Assembly: GCF_036669915.1 (NCBI RefSeq)
Contig: NC_089318.1
Location: 24,984,238 to 25,048,237 of the forward strand
Source of the DNA: Pocillopora verrucosa
Lineage: Eukaryota; Cnidaria; Anthozoa; Scleractinia; Pocilloporidae
Direction: 5' to 3'
DNA: 64,000 nucleotides
In this document: positions 34,650-47,447 of the stretch, piece after piece
How the letters are laid out: each line of letters starts with the position of its first letter
Numbering within the stretch: position 1 is the stretch's first letter
Made by a program: the position numbers and the translations under genes
Notes under the pieces: model-generated
Seen by the model: the letters and a program-made list of their open reading frames with translations, nothing else
What the model was told of the DNA's origin: nothing
Database searches by the model: none

Positions 34650-34815
34650 AACCTTCGGTGCTGCGTCGTTGGTGGTATTACTAGATAATTTGGTTCTGTC
34701 AACTAAATTGATAACGTAAAATTGACCCCCACAGAGAGTTTCTAAAGCTGAGGTTTCGAGCGTTAGCTCTGCGTTGTTCTTTCTGATTAAGGGCTAACGC
34801 TTAAAACGTCATTGA
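34650..34815. mobile_element. Hairpin MITE family H, copy 2 (diverged)
   Basis: It contains GGTGCTGCGTCGTTGGTGGT, then AGATAATTTGGTTCTGTCAA and GGTTTCGAGCGTTAGCTCTG, followed by AAGGGCTAACGCTTAAAACG. These are in the same order as in copies 1 and 3. Confidence 0.6.
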
Positions 34816-35200
34816 AAATAAACAAGAAACAACCATGTCTGCCGAAGCTAATAGCGCTCCAACAATAACAAAACGAAGCTCAAACTATTAAGACCAGTGA
34901 TGGAAGAGAACCCTCAACTGGAAAAATCTTCCAGTACTTTTACTGTGATGACAAACTTTAAAGCCAAACCTCTTAATTCATTAAGGTCCTGTAAATGTTT
35001 GAAATACTGATTATTATGGCGGTCTTTTTAATGTTTCTTTTATGCCCCAGCTAACGAGCCACATTGTAAAGAACTACAATGTAATATATCAAAGCAAACA
35101 TGAAAAAAAAAGTTGGACATAAGTTATACTTAAAAATATTTTGACGAAATTCCTGAAACTTGGGAATGTGATTAAACGCTTTTACAAATATATGCGTCCT

Positions 35201-35365
35201 TTAACCCTTTACACCCAAACATCAGTATGTATATTCTCCTTACTGTTCTCTAAACATTTTCTATGATACTGAAAAGGAGAATTTGTTCAACAATCACTAG
35301 CTTCCTAAGTTGATGGTCATTTCCTCACTTCTCATGATACTGTAAGGAGAAATAAGGCATCAGAA
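35201..35365. mobile_element. TTAA-type MITE, type A, right end missing
   Basis: It starts TTAACCCTTTACACCCAAAC and follows the type A inner order up to GGAGAAATAAGGCATCAG. The AAAGGGTTAA terminus is lost. Confidence 0.65.
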
Positions 35366-36188
35366 GAGAGGGAAGGAACGATTTGGATCTCCCTCAAAAG
35401 ATTAAGATAGCGAGTCGTTTTGAAAAGCTACGCATTAGGGAGGGATAATTTGGAGGTCGTTGTTTTGCGTTTTGCTGCAGTATTATATTTAGGTCAGAGT
35501 AAGTAAAGTCCCAAGCGGGAGGTGAAAGTCTCGCGCGCAGCCAGTTAGCGCTTTGCGCACATTTTACGGTTAATGAGCTTTGATTTCTTTTTTTCCTCCA
35601 TGTAAATTTTCGTATGGCAGCCCAAGTTACGGACCAGCTTGATATTAAGGCTTAAAACTTATCATGGTAGATGGAAGTGTTGCAAAGAATCTATATATAT
35701 TTGTAGGTCCTCAACATCATCAAATATGGGCATCCTAATCAATTTGCGCCAAAAGTAAACAATACAATATTATACGATTACTTTATGCTCGTGAGAGAAA
35801 CAATTAGTTTTTTTTTTCCTGCTTCTTCACACAGAAAGCGCTCTTTTTTTTAGCAACAGGCCGCTCCACAGTATTCCGAAGAACTAGCTAACGGAGAGCA
35901 AGCGACTTATTAAAATTGTCGGGAATCGCCAAGAAGTTCAGATAAAAAATATCACGCCACAATCACACCACTGGCCTCAGCCACGTTCTGATCACGTGTA
36001 AAACGTGGACATTGATCGCATTTAAGATATGTGTCCCACTCAGGAATGAATTTTGACATCGTGTCACAGTTATATGCTGGGTGCCAGGCCTGCTCGATAT
36101 ACGTTTTTCTTTGGTTCTTTTTCTTTTTCAGATTACACTAAAAAATTACGCGCGAACTCTGCTGTACCACGTGATTCTTGTTCCAGTC
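35366..36188. other. No gene recognised
   Basis: AT-rich sequence upstream of PAP1. No exon could be supported. Confidence 0.3.
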
Positions 36189-36395
36189 TTACCCTTTACA
36201 CCCTTACATCAGTGTGCATATTCTCTATACCGATCTCAATACATTCCCTAAGGTGCTAGCAAGGAGAATTTCTTTAAAATCACTAGCATCTAGAGTAACT
36301 GATCAGTTCTCTTATTCTCGTGACCTTAATGTGTTAATAAAGGCTGAAATTGTAAGGAGAATTGGATGGTTGTTACTCATGAGGGTCAAAGAGTT
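36189..36395. mobile_element. TTAA-type MITE, type A, just upstream of PAP1
   Basis: It begins TTACCCTTTACACCCTTACA and ends GAGGGTCAAAGAGTT (both termini worn). It ends about 100 bases before the PAP1 start codon, so it may supply promoter or 5' UTR sequence. Confidence 0.65.
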
Positions 36396-36498
36396 CTCAA
36401 TACTGAGCCAGTTTCAGTAGCGAAATGACCTGATGGGAAGAGAATTACGTGAAAAAAGTACTATCTTGGATTTGTGAAGATTTTTAAAAATGTGAGAC

Positions 36499-39400
36499 AT
36501 GACAGCCTGTCAATTCAAACCAGCGTCACCGATGTCTTTCCTTGATTACTTCGCGGTCTTATTGACGTGCATCACTGGATTGGTTCTGTTTGGTGCGTTT
36601 TATTTCCTAGAATTGGGCTTGAATCCTTTTCAACCGGAGCAAATAAGCCTCGCTTGTACAGGTACGGTAAAGAGAGCTAATATTCATCTTGTAAAGTGAA
36701 CTGGGAAAAAATTCAGTTACTTCCCTCTGATAATTAAGGGGCCGCTCGACGAAATTTTGTCCAGCATATCGCATCTTCAGGATTGCAATGTTACCAGCCA
36801 CAAAAATTTATAGAAAACTGATTTAAATAAACCAACTTGCGATCTATCATAATATGGATCGCTTTCTCCACTGAAAAGTGTTCATCCGATATTTTGATAT
36901 CAAAAACAATGCGAGTTCCGTTTATTATAGTGGAAAATGTCTCTAAACGCTAGGAGGTCAGTTTTGGAATTTAGGCTAAAATTGAAATTATGTCCTGCTA
37001 TTGAAGGGAAATGTGGAGTTATTTTTCATAATGTTACGATAAAATTTTATGGCTGATTCTACGAGCAGCTGATATTGTAATGGTATTGCGCGCCTCACTG
37101 TTGTGACGCGAGTCGCGCTCGAACGTTTCGTTAGTGTGACGCGAGTCACGCTCGAACATTTTTTCTTTTGTTAATGTTTAGTAATCGTAATTCGTATAAC
37201 TACTTTTGGAATGTAATCGCACCAGGAAAATTAAAAAATTAAGCAGCAGGTAAATACCTCTAATTTTTCTCATAAGAGTTGTGCGATGTAAGTCAACGTT
37301 ATTCTTTTTTTCACGTCTATGGTTCGAGTATTTGTGTTTATTTGGCCCTTGATTTTTCACTATTAGTCTTCCCACCACGTGCCATGTGATCTAAAACGAT
37401 GTTCAATGACCCAGATTCAGACTAAATGTGCTAGCGTGGTACACGGTTTCAACACAGGTAGCCCAAGCTCACGTCTCGAGAAAAAGCAAACGATTAATTC
37501 ATAAAAGCGTCACGTGTTGTGTGATTCGTTGATAAGTTACAAGAGGAACTGTTGAGAATTTTAACACGTTATAAGGAATAGTATGGGGAACGAAATATGG
37601 TCGATTTACAACGATAAATATTTTAAAATATGAACATTCTACATGTAAAATCAATGAAATTTACTCACATCTAGTGTGTCCGTCGCAGTTTCCTGCAATT
37701 TCTACCGTTCAAAGCTTGTTTGGCTATCACTGTTATTCCTGTTGTAAGACGAAGACAATCGAAAATCGAAAAAATCGTCCCGATCGGCATTTTTTTCAGC
37801 CATAGTTTACGATCTGAGATCATTGCACCCTGGGACATGTCTCAATACTAAAACTTCCCGCGCATTTCGCTGAAAACGAGCGTTTTCCACTTGCATTTCC
37901 AAGTTCGCCTCTCTCTGGCTATGCTCTTGATGACCACCCAAGTCTCTTCCGCGCCCGTGTCTAGTCTACGAGGCTAATTTTCTCTCCACCCCGAGTGGTA
38001 CGGTAGATTAATGTACAATACTTACCCCATTCCCACGGAGACACCTCGCCTTGATATATTGTCTCGATCAACCAATCAGACAGGGAGGTGAAACAAAAAC
38101 TGATAAACAACGGACAAAATTTGAATACTCTTCGGAGTTTGGTATAAACTGTCGAAGGGGAAGAGATGCGGTGAAATTGACCGCGATGCAAATCCATTAA
38201 GGAAACCACAGAAACCTTTTTTCCAGCCGCTTGAAGATTTCCTTTACAACAGTAGACTTATTAGTTTCCCCTTGGAACTGGTCAAACTTGCCAAAAGCTA
38301 TAATACCTAAATCTTTATCTAAGGTTCGCACTTGAAAATTTGTTCTGTATTAATAAAAGCTTCTCGCCCGTGATTTGAAAAGAAACTATCAATCCCCAAA
38401 GTCCTAGGTTATTCATCTTGAACCTTTGCCTTAGTTTACTCACTTCGCACTATTCGTGTTAAAGAGAAAATTGACCGCACAGAAATCGCAGGAAGCTGCC
38501 ACGAACACACAATATGTGAGTAAGTTCTATCGATTCTACGTAGAATGTTCATATTTCAAATATTTATCATTGTAAATCGACCATATTTCGTTCCCCATAT
38601 AACTCCATTTAACGTGTTAAAATCCTCAACGGTTCCTCCCGTAACTCAGCACCGAGTCACACAACGCGTGACGCTTTCATGAATTTATCATTTGCTTTTT
38701 TTCCGAGACGTGAGCATGGGTAGCGTGCGGTGTTAACGGCGGTATCTCGACTGACGCGACAATTAACCCTTCCTGTCGTTCATCCTGCACGCAATTTCTA
38801 GATTTGACTAAAACCAATCCTTTATATTTCATACGTTACTGTACAAAATGATGCACAAACTGAATGAAAATGAAACGTTCACTGTCTCTGCATTAATTTA
38901 GATATCCAATACTTTCATTAATACCAACAGTACACTAGACTGAACGGCAACGATAGATTGTTTTTATATTGCTATGACCATTTCGAAATTTTTTTTTCAG
39001 CTTTGCATCTGTAACTATTTTTGTCTTATGGTTGGAAAACAAAATTCCTCTCAAAATTAGTGACAGGTGACATTTTCCTCACACCAATTTAACCCGCTGA
39101 TAACTAATGGCACCGCTCCGTTGATACTCAGTCGTGACAACATGTTTATACTTATATTCTTCGTGTGTGCCTTTTAGGAATTAACTGGTGCTTTCTGAGG
39201 AGAGGTCTCGCGAGGTTGCCAATATCAGTATGACACATGACAATTACGAGATATATTTATAGATTTGACACTCACAGTATTATTGGAATCGAATAAATAG
39301 AAATACACCTCGAACAGAGTTTGTTTCCGGGCTTAAAAACTTGGAAAAAAATTGATAAGAGGCATAATTACTTAAAGGCCCATTTTTACAACCTTGATGC

Positions 39401-42400
39401 AACGCGGTCGTTTGTTTCTGTTTTGAACCACCGCTTTTGTATAAATAGCGCCTCTGATTGGTCAGTTATTTTTACCCAATAAAGGCCAATTTTTGGTTTC
39501 TTGATCCCAAGACTCTACGAGTCAGATGTTTCTATTAAAGGAGGCATGGCGCAAAAACAAATAAACAGGCCTTACATTGCAGGCACCTCTTTTTCTTGTG
39601 TAGAGTCGCAATCCGGCTATAAAAGTCTTAGGCGATGAGAAATATTCCCCCTGTTATACTCTTTGAAAGGACGCTTATAGGGAGTAATTAAGCTCAGTGC
39701 TGACCTGATTTTAATTAGCTTAACATTCAATTTATGTGAGGTGTCGAAGACCGTTCGAATGATAATGACCTAGTTTTCATCATTGGAATTTATATTGCGC
39801 AGGTGACCCAACTGAAATGATGGTCACGTGGGTGACATTCAGTCCCACAGTAAACCCCACCGTTGAGTACAATGTTCACGGTGAGCCACTCAGATTTAAC
39901 GCTGCAGGCATCATGACGAAATTCAAAGATGGCGGATGGTTGCATCGAGTGCTGTACATACACAGGACCAAACTTACCGGACTTAAACCAGATCAGTCGT
40001 ATGGTGGGTAAATTTATTCATCTTACATTCACGAAAGGAGACTATTAGGCGGTAGTAACCACCCTTACTGGAAAATGTTTGAAAGCTTATTAGTCATTCT
40101 GATATTCTTGTAGTTACCAGATCTTCCAAGCCACCCCTCCCATCTCCTCCCCCTCTCTTTAGAGTTCGATCGCTGCGTATGCTGAAAGGAAGGGGAGATT
40201 GAACTTGAACTTGCATTGAACTTCTAAATTTGAGCAAATATCAGAATCTACGTACATAATCGTTAAAATAAGCCTTTCATTTCCTGGGCTTTTCTCTCAT
40301 ACAATTTTTTAGGTTATTTGAAACGTTGAAAAAGAAAATTCCACTTGTGATGATAACAAACGATTTGAATACAGTTTTTTTATCTCTTAATATTAGATGA
40401 ATTGCGTTTTGGAATTTCATGATGATTGTTTGAATGGATGCAGGATAACGATCGAACGTCAGACAAACCTTCGAAGTACGACGTTATTGCCTCGGCATTT
40501 CAAGGAAGCCCTGTTTTTGGAGAATGAGAAATATATACGGCCAGTCATAGATTATTTCTTAAAATTCGGTTACTGTCCAGTCATATGCTGATATTGCCCT
40601 ACCCTTTCAAACAATTTGTTTGGAGGTTCTGGGAGCTAGCAAGACTCCACAAGACCATTTTTTTACTCTCTCAAGGTCATCATTAACTATTAGCTGCCGA
40701 GACACAATTTTCTTACATGGGCTGGATGATTAATTTTATTCTAGATTACCGCTGTGGAGGGGACGACCTCTGGAGTGAGGTGTACACCTTCAAGACTCTC
40801 AGGAGTGGGGAGGATTGGAGCCCGCGCATAGCTTTGTACGGAGATATGGGAACAGACGGACAGTCACTTTCATTGCTTACATCCGAAGCTTTAAATGGAA
40901 ACTTTGATGTTATATTGCATGTTGGTGAGCATATTTTTATACTTTTTGCGCCATTGGGTTATTCGAGTGTAATTTTAAACGAGTAAAAAGAGTGATTTAA
41001 TGTATTTTCACAAATCAAAACTAAACTTGATTAGTCATAAACTTCATCATCGTCATTATCGTCGTTATCACTGTCATGAGCTAAGAATTATCCTTAAACA
41101 AGAAAATCTCTCGGAGTATGTTGTCACAACAATAAGATCCGAGATAAAACCTCAGATAATAAATTTTTAGAAGCGTAGGAGAGAATGAGAATGGACGAAA
41201 TGTTGATCACAGGCTGTCCCACTAAACGAGAGGGAAAAACGCAGGAAAATGATGCGTAAATATTTTGCATGGTTTCTCTTGCACCGAGAATAAAACCTTA
41301 TACCTCGTTTAGTTACACATCCCTCTTGACCAATTACACAAGCCATAACACACAATGGATTAATACAGGTATTTTTTATCAGGAGGAATTACTTAGTATT
41401 CGTATACTGTTGTTGTTCTTCAACATAGGTGATTTTGCTTATAACATGGACTCGGTAAGTATCTAAATGTGAATACTGCAAAAGACGTAGAGTGAAAATG
41501 ATGACTTTGTAAATAGGATCTGCGAAAGATATGATCAACCCCAGAGATTGATATTTACAGGCTATAGTAATGGCTCTGCGACTCGTTGGCTAATGAAAAC
41601 ACAAGAAAAAAGAGAACAGCCGGTGTCTGGCCAATCAGATGTCAGGACTGAAACTCAAGACGGCTGATTGATTCAGTCACAAAAATCAGATCACGTGGTC
41701 TTTTATTCCGGCTCTCTCATTGGCTATTCATCAGACGATACACGTATGCACCACCCACAAAAAGAAATGCAAGAACTCCCAAGGCTAATCAAAATTAGCA
41801 GAACACCTAGTCTGTTTTCACTTTTTGTACTTCTATTAGTTTCTGGTCTGAGTCTGATTTTCTGGTTAATTATTTGAATGACATTGACTTTATTTCTAGG
41901 ACAATGCACGGATTGGTGACAAATTCATGAATCAAATTCAACCTATTGCAGCCCGAATTCCGTACATGACGTGTCCCGGAAACCATGAAACTGCCTAGTA
42001 AGTCATGTGGCGTGCGAGCTGCCTCCAGTCCAGCTGGATAATGTATTGATATTGTAAGGAGAAAGTACGTGTTAACAATCTCGTTCCTAGAGCGAGAGAG
42101 GAAAGTAAAAAGCCCTGAGAACGAAGTTGAAGACAGATGTTTCCAATTTGTGCTTTTCTTTTCCATCTTTGACCACTTTTGACCTTGTTTGATCAAGAGA
42201 TTTTATAATCTCTTGGTGTGATCAAGAATTATAATCTCTTGGTTCGGTATGTTTCTACTTTGGCGATGTTTAATAAACTCAAAGACTATAATTTGACGCA
42301 TCTCCTTAAGACAAAGGTTACGTTACAAAATTAAAACAAGTAACGGAATTAAATTGTGAAAGACTCTTACATGTATCTGTACACTCATTCCTCCTTACTG

Positions 42401-44373
42401 TGTCTTTGTCCTTTTCTTTCAGCAATTTTTCAAACTACAAAAACAGGTTTTCCATGCCGTCTGATGACATGTTTTACAGGTACGGTTAAGGGTCGAGTTC
42501 AAATTTTACTCAGCTTGTCTATATATGTGATTTTTTTCCTTTTTTTTTGTAGCTGGAACATTGGTCCAGCTCATATAATAAGTATTTCCACGGAATTCTA
42601 CTTCTTTTACCGCGAGTATGGATCTGAACAGATCGCAAATCAGTACAAGTGGTTAGAGGCTGATCTCAAGGTGAAAATTGTTTTTTTTAGAGTGTTTTAA
42701 AACGTGAAGGATCTTCGACATGTTTGTCGTACGTCACATAATATGACTTGCATTCTTCCCTTCCACTAGTCTTCGACTGCCAAGAATCAATCTGTTTATG
42801 ATCGTTCCCACCAAATTCAGAAAAAATGATAATATAAATAATCATGATGATATAATACTAAATATTAATGATAATGATACCAATATATTTTATCCTAGCG
42901 ATAATATGATACTAAATAATGATAATAATAATGATGATGATGGTAATAATAATAATTAATTGATAAGCATCCAGGAAACTACCACATTCTAATTCGACAC
43001 TGAAACCCCGTCTTCTTATGAGAACGGAGACAGACACATGTTTTAAAACCTTAAGTTTGTAATTGATTTAACAGGAAGCAACAAAGAAAAGTAATCGAGC
43101 CAAACGTCCGTGGATTATTACGATGGGTCACAGGCCTATGTATTGTTCAAATGCTGATGGTGATGACTGCACTCAGAACGAAAGCAAGGTAAGTTTTTTT
43201 TTAGTTCAGAGAGCTGATGTAACACCGGAAAGAGAACTCTTAGATGTTAGCAAGTACTCTTATCCCGCTTAACTCGGAGTTTTTGTTTAATTTGTTCATA
43301 TGCTTCCTGTAATTTTCGCAATATAACGTGAATTTGCATGCATTATTTTTTAACCTGAATTCCTGGACCAGACTTTGTTAGTAGTGTAAATTTCTACTCT
43401 CGGTGTTATCAATTTAGCAGCATTTATAATTTGGTGTAGCTACACAACATTCATTGCGTTCAGTTGTTGCAAGTTTTTGCCACCTTGCACAAAAGGATCA
43501 CTTTTGGAGCACATATGGAAGAAATTCGAGCAACCTCTCGCCTTCCATGTATGCAACTTTTCCTACCATACTCCAACTGTTTGGAGTTGCAGTCTTCGAT
43601 TGCAAAGCTGGCAGAAACACAAATTTAAACAAAATATGTCATAAAACTTGTTTAAACGGTAAATCATATTTTTCTATCAACACTGAATTACTATTAATAT
43701 GATGTAATTTTTCCAAGGTTCGCACTGGTCTAAATTCAAAATATGGACTGGAGGATCTTTTCTATAAGTACGGTGGGTAAATTTTATTTTCTCACCAATA
43801 GAAAAAGACGCCTGATTCGTTCTCGTTATGTGGAAACATAAAAAATGTTATTATCTCGTTAAACTTCAGGTGTTGATCTAATGGTGTGGGCTCATGAACA
43901 TTCTTACGAAAGACTTTATCCTGTTTACAACCGAAAGGTAAATTTCCATTTTGCCGTTTGTTTGTTTGTTTGTTTAGTTCAAGATCACAGATGACGTGAA
44001 TTGTGGTTCAAGGAAAAGTGGCAAACAAGTCGCTGGCGAGAGAGTCACCGATTTTTTTCACGTTATTTGAGCATCTTCTGTGATCCGGAACTCAACAGAC
44101 ACATAACAAAGTTATTCTTGGGTAATTTTTATTGTATTACCGCTGCACATCCACCCTGAGCGAATATAAAAAAGGGTTTAATTAAGTTATATAAAATGAG
44201 TTGATTACGTAAATTGCCCACCGTAAAGAGTTTAAAAGCTGGCGTTTCGAGCGTTAGCCCTTCGTCCATCGCTTTGACGAAGCGCTAACGCTCTAAACTT
44301 CAGCTATTAAACTGTTCACAGTGGCCAATCTGCGATATCAACTCAGTTGATATTACCAAATTATCTTGTTATA

Positions 44374-44407
<34 letters not shown>

Positions 44408-45776
44408 TAACTTACCCTCGAAAATAAAATGATAAAATGGCCAACCTCTTAGTATTGTTTTATTTTCTGCTATCCATCTCTCGTTCTTAATCGATAAATA
44501 TTTTTTCGTTGTAGCTTTGCCGGAGTCCTTTCGAAAATGCGTACATCAACCCATGCGCCCCCGTTCACATTATCACAGGATCAGCGGTATGGCACTTGCA
44601 AGAATTCATGCTAAATTTGCATTTTAGCATAAAATGAAAAATGAAAGTTCGTTTTAATTGTTCTCCTCTTTATCAAATTCTATATCTGATAAAAGTAAGT
44701 ATTCTAACAGATGAAAACAGTGTTCTCATTCCCTGAGCAACAATATTATTTCCACGCTCCCAAATCTTTAGGCGCTCTGTTTTATTTAAAGACCCAGTGT
44801 TGAGAGACGCAGATAGTTCATATAACGAGAATTACCACTATGATTATTGAGTATAGGCCTCACCTCATCCTCACGGGCTTGCGTTTCGTTGGCGAAGGGC
44901 GGGAAACTAGGGCCGTGGTGCATGGTGGTAACACCAAACGCACTGCCTTGATGACCGCCTCAACCAATGAGGGAAAAGGGTCTTTGAGGGAAAGTTAATG
45001 AGATTGCGTGTCTGAAGATGAGCTCTATCTTTGAATACGAAAAGACTATTTTACAGAAAATACTATGCATTGTCAAATCACCCTAAAAATCGGGAGTGAA
45101 GCCAAACATATGGCAAGAAGTAACTAACAGTCTCGATGAACATACAATCTAAATTCAAATAAATTTACAAACGAGTTACATCCGCAGGGATGCAAAGAAC
45201 ACCACGATGCTTTTAAGCCAAAGTATGGTCCATGGACAGCATATCGGGCCTTGGATTACGGCTACGCAAGAATGAAAATTCACAACAAAACGCATCTGTA
45301 TATGGAGCAAGTCAGTGTTGATAAGGTGAGCCTGTGGGCGTACTCTTTGGTTGCGGTCAACGGTCGAAGGTCGAAGTGCATGCTATGTTGCATACAAGAT
45401 GGGCTTACTTAAAATAATATGCTGTCTTGCCCTTACCACTCCTCGTTTAAATTGCTGATGATACGCTTCACTGCTGTTCTGCAATGCCACTGACAAGCTA
45501 GGATTAGGGTGCATTGCAAACAATTCTCCACATCACCAATTCACGTTAGCAACTTAGTTGTTAGGAGGAGCACAATTTTGTTGTGTTTCCTTTGCCTTAT
45601 TATCGGTTTTAGATGATCCAACTTTATAAACTGTGTCCACAACGAAAGAATAACATTCTTGGTTGAATTTTTTCCCTTGTGCTTTTTTCTCTTAACAGGG
45701 AGGAAAAATCATCGATAATGTGTGGATTACAAAACACCACCATGGACCGGGTGCCTGGATAATACCCATGAAATAA
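36499..45776 (+). CDS. ACP7-like: Purple acid phosphatase PAP1 (ACP7 family, 455 aa, 13 exons)
   Basis: The exons are 36499-36661, 39803-40003, 40745-40924, 41429-41454, 41900-41997, 42423-42479, 42553-42670, 43075-43188, 43718-43772, 43870-43937, 44515-44586, 45188-45325 and 45699-45776. They join to 455 codons plus TAA. It is a binuclear-metal phosphomonoesterase of the purple acid phosphatase superfamily, with a fibronectin-like N-terminal domain (about 47-140) and then the calcineurin-like metallophosphatase domain. All metal-ligand motifs are present: GDMG (Asp155), GDFAY (Asp183, Tyr186), GNHE (Asn218, His219), MGHRPMY (His300) and AHEH (His346, His348). The start is the first ATG after an in-frame stop at 36493. 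The odd feature is the N-terminus: about 14 residues, then a long hydrophobic stretch (about 15-40, FLDYFAVLLTCITGLVLFGA) without an obvious cleavage site. This suggests a type II signal anchor rather than a cleaved signal peptide. Intron 1 (3.1 kb) holds a foldback element. Confidence 0.88.
37103..37156. repeat. Two direct copies of a 22-bp GC-rich unit
   Basis: GTGACGCGAGTCGCGCTCGA (37103 onward) recurs as GTGACGCGAGTCACGCTCGA (37135 onward), both followed by AC, with 10 bases between. They stand out in an AT-rich intron of PAP1. Confidence 0.7.
37441..38745. mobile_element. Foldback element with inverted arms of about 270 bp
   Basis: The left arm (about 37441-37712) and right arm (about 38470-38745) are inverted copies over most of their length. 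Matching words on the left are ACACGTTATAAGGAATAGTA, GGGGAACGAAATATGGTCGA, TTTACAACGATAAATATTTT and CAGTTTCCTGCAATTTCT. Their complements occur in reverse order on the right. The centre of about 750 bp has no recognisable transposase; a minus-strand frame at 37961-38209 is probably chance or a relic. It lies wholly in PAP1 intron 1. Confidence 0.75.
42826..42960. repeat. AT-rich (GAT/AAT)n microsatellite
   Basis: Irregular runs of ATAATGATGATGGTAATAAT type in intron 7 of PAP1. Confidence 0.85.
43959..43978. repeat. (GTTT)n microsatellite
   Basis: About five GTTT units directly after exon 10 of PAP1. Confidence 0.8.
44180..44413. mobile_element. Hairpin MITE family H, copy 3
   Basis: In intron 10 of PAP1. 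It has GCCCACCGTAAAGAGTTTAA, GGCGTTTCGAGCGTTAGCCC, the mirrored GACGAAGCGCTAACGCTC, and ends with the inverted terminus ACTCTCCCACCGACGCAGCA then CCACAGTTTCTTTAGTAA. This is the most complete copy of the right terminus in the window. Confidence 0.7.
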
Positions 45777-47447
45777 CCATAATTAAAAGTCGTGTCTGAC
45801 ATGTGAAAGGGAAGAATGGGCAATTTTGTGCATTGTACCTGACTTTGTTTTTCCAAAACGTTGCCTTAACCTCGCTTCTCGCTGGCGATCGATAATTTGC
45901 AGGTTTTTTATTTTTGAGAAAATGTGAGTTATGGACAAAAAAACGTTTCTATTTAATTAAACAGTTCTTTTTTATTCTCTGGTTTTATATTATTTTTATT
46001 TATATTATTTTGATTTGTTTTAAATCATAGTACTATTTTGCACTTTTAGAAGAGCTCGAATATAGAAAGACGATTCGAATGAGCGATAAACATCAGCTGT
46101 TAGCTCGGATTTTCTCGACTTCACATTTCCAAAAAGCATGTTTCATTGGCTGAATAATACGTAAAAGTAAGGTCACCGTAGTAATCGAATTGAATCAAAA
46201 ACTATCCGTGTTCTTAAAAAAACAAAAACAAAAACAAAACAAAGGAAGTTTTTCTTATGCTTTTCGGTAATTCATTTTTGGGTATTCACCAAATAAGTGG
46301 AGCTCATTGTATACAGAGTTCAAGTTCAAATAAAAACAGGTCGCTAGAAAGGCACATGTTCACCATTAAGCTACCACCACTCCCTCCGATCCCTATTGGC
46401 AAAGTATGTTGTGGCAGTCAAAAAATCAGCCAAAAAAGTGATGTTGGCGCGTTGCTTAGAACTTTGGGAGTGATGCTACCTTTCGTGCACCTCACTTCTT
46501 TAGTACTATCAATTTTTTTTATTCGTTTTTTTTTCTACGTATGCCACTGACTTCGCTGAAAAGGAGGGACTGCTCGTAATCTTGTTCACCATATATCGTT
46601 CGTTATGTCATACAATTTTAACCGATTTATTGACATGGATGTTTCGCGTCACCAAGATGTGAACACTTCACAACTCGTCCAACAGGCTCGTGTATATTTC
46701 ACACGCAAAATTAACTTTCAGTTTTATTTGTGCTAATGTAAAAAATTAAAAATCATTTTAAGTGATGTACTTTTAAGACCTACCTGAATAAGGTAAATTA
46801 CAGCTTTCTGTCTGTGCATTATGATACTGAAATAAATTTTTTTTGTTTTGTTTTATTTTTATTAAATTTTTATCAGGTCAAAGTTAGTTGACCGCTAGAA
46901 TCTAAAGTTACAAAATTTGTTCGAAAGTTGAAAAAAAACCCTACTAATCATAGCACACATAGCATTAGATGCTGACGGTAACATGCTGCATGATTTACAA
47001 TGCAGTCCCTACAATAAATGACATTCACAATTTATGTCTAAGGTGGTCCTAAAACTTATGGCCTCGTCTGCTTCATAAGCACAATGGTACGAGTCCGACA
47101 CTTAACCGAGATTACACTGCCACAACATATAATAAATTAAACTGGTTCTTCCATAACCAGCTGCTACAAATAAATTATAACTATCCTTTCTCATTGAACG
47201 CCCCTATTCACAGATTCTAATAGCTTAAACATCGGGTTTTTTCAAAACAGAGTCCGTGTGTGCAATTTTCATTGTGATCAAGAGAGGATAGAGATAAGAT
47301 ACGCTAAGAAATTACCCAGGGTTCTCTAAAGAGTGTTTCAATACAGGCATATTCATACAAATAAGAAAAACCAACATTTAATCATTCCTGGATAGGGTGC
47401 AAGATTCCGACAGGCGATGTAGTGAATATCGCCGTTTTCCTCAGCTT
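45777..47447. other. Region between convergent PAP1 and PAP2 3' ends
   Basis: AT-rich, with T-rich and TTTA-rich stretches. It should hold the 3' UTRs of both genes. No gene is recognised; the plus frame at 46257-46550 (97 codons) has no domain signature. Confidence 0.4.

Noticed and set aside
40397..40591. 64-codon plus-strand frame in PAP1 intron 2
   Set aside because: The exons on either side join in phase without it, and it matches nothing in the paralogues.
46257..46550. 97-codon plus-strand frame downstream of PAP1
   Set aside because: No domain, T-rich C-terminal half, and it lies in the 3' region of a convergent gene pair.
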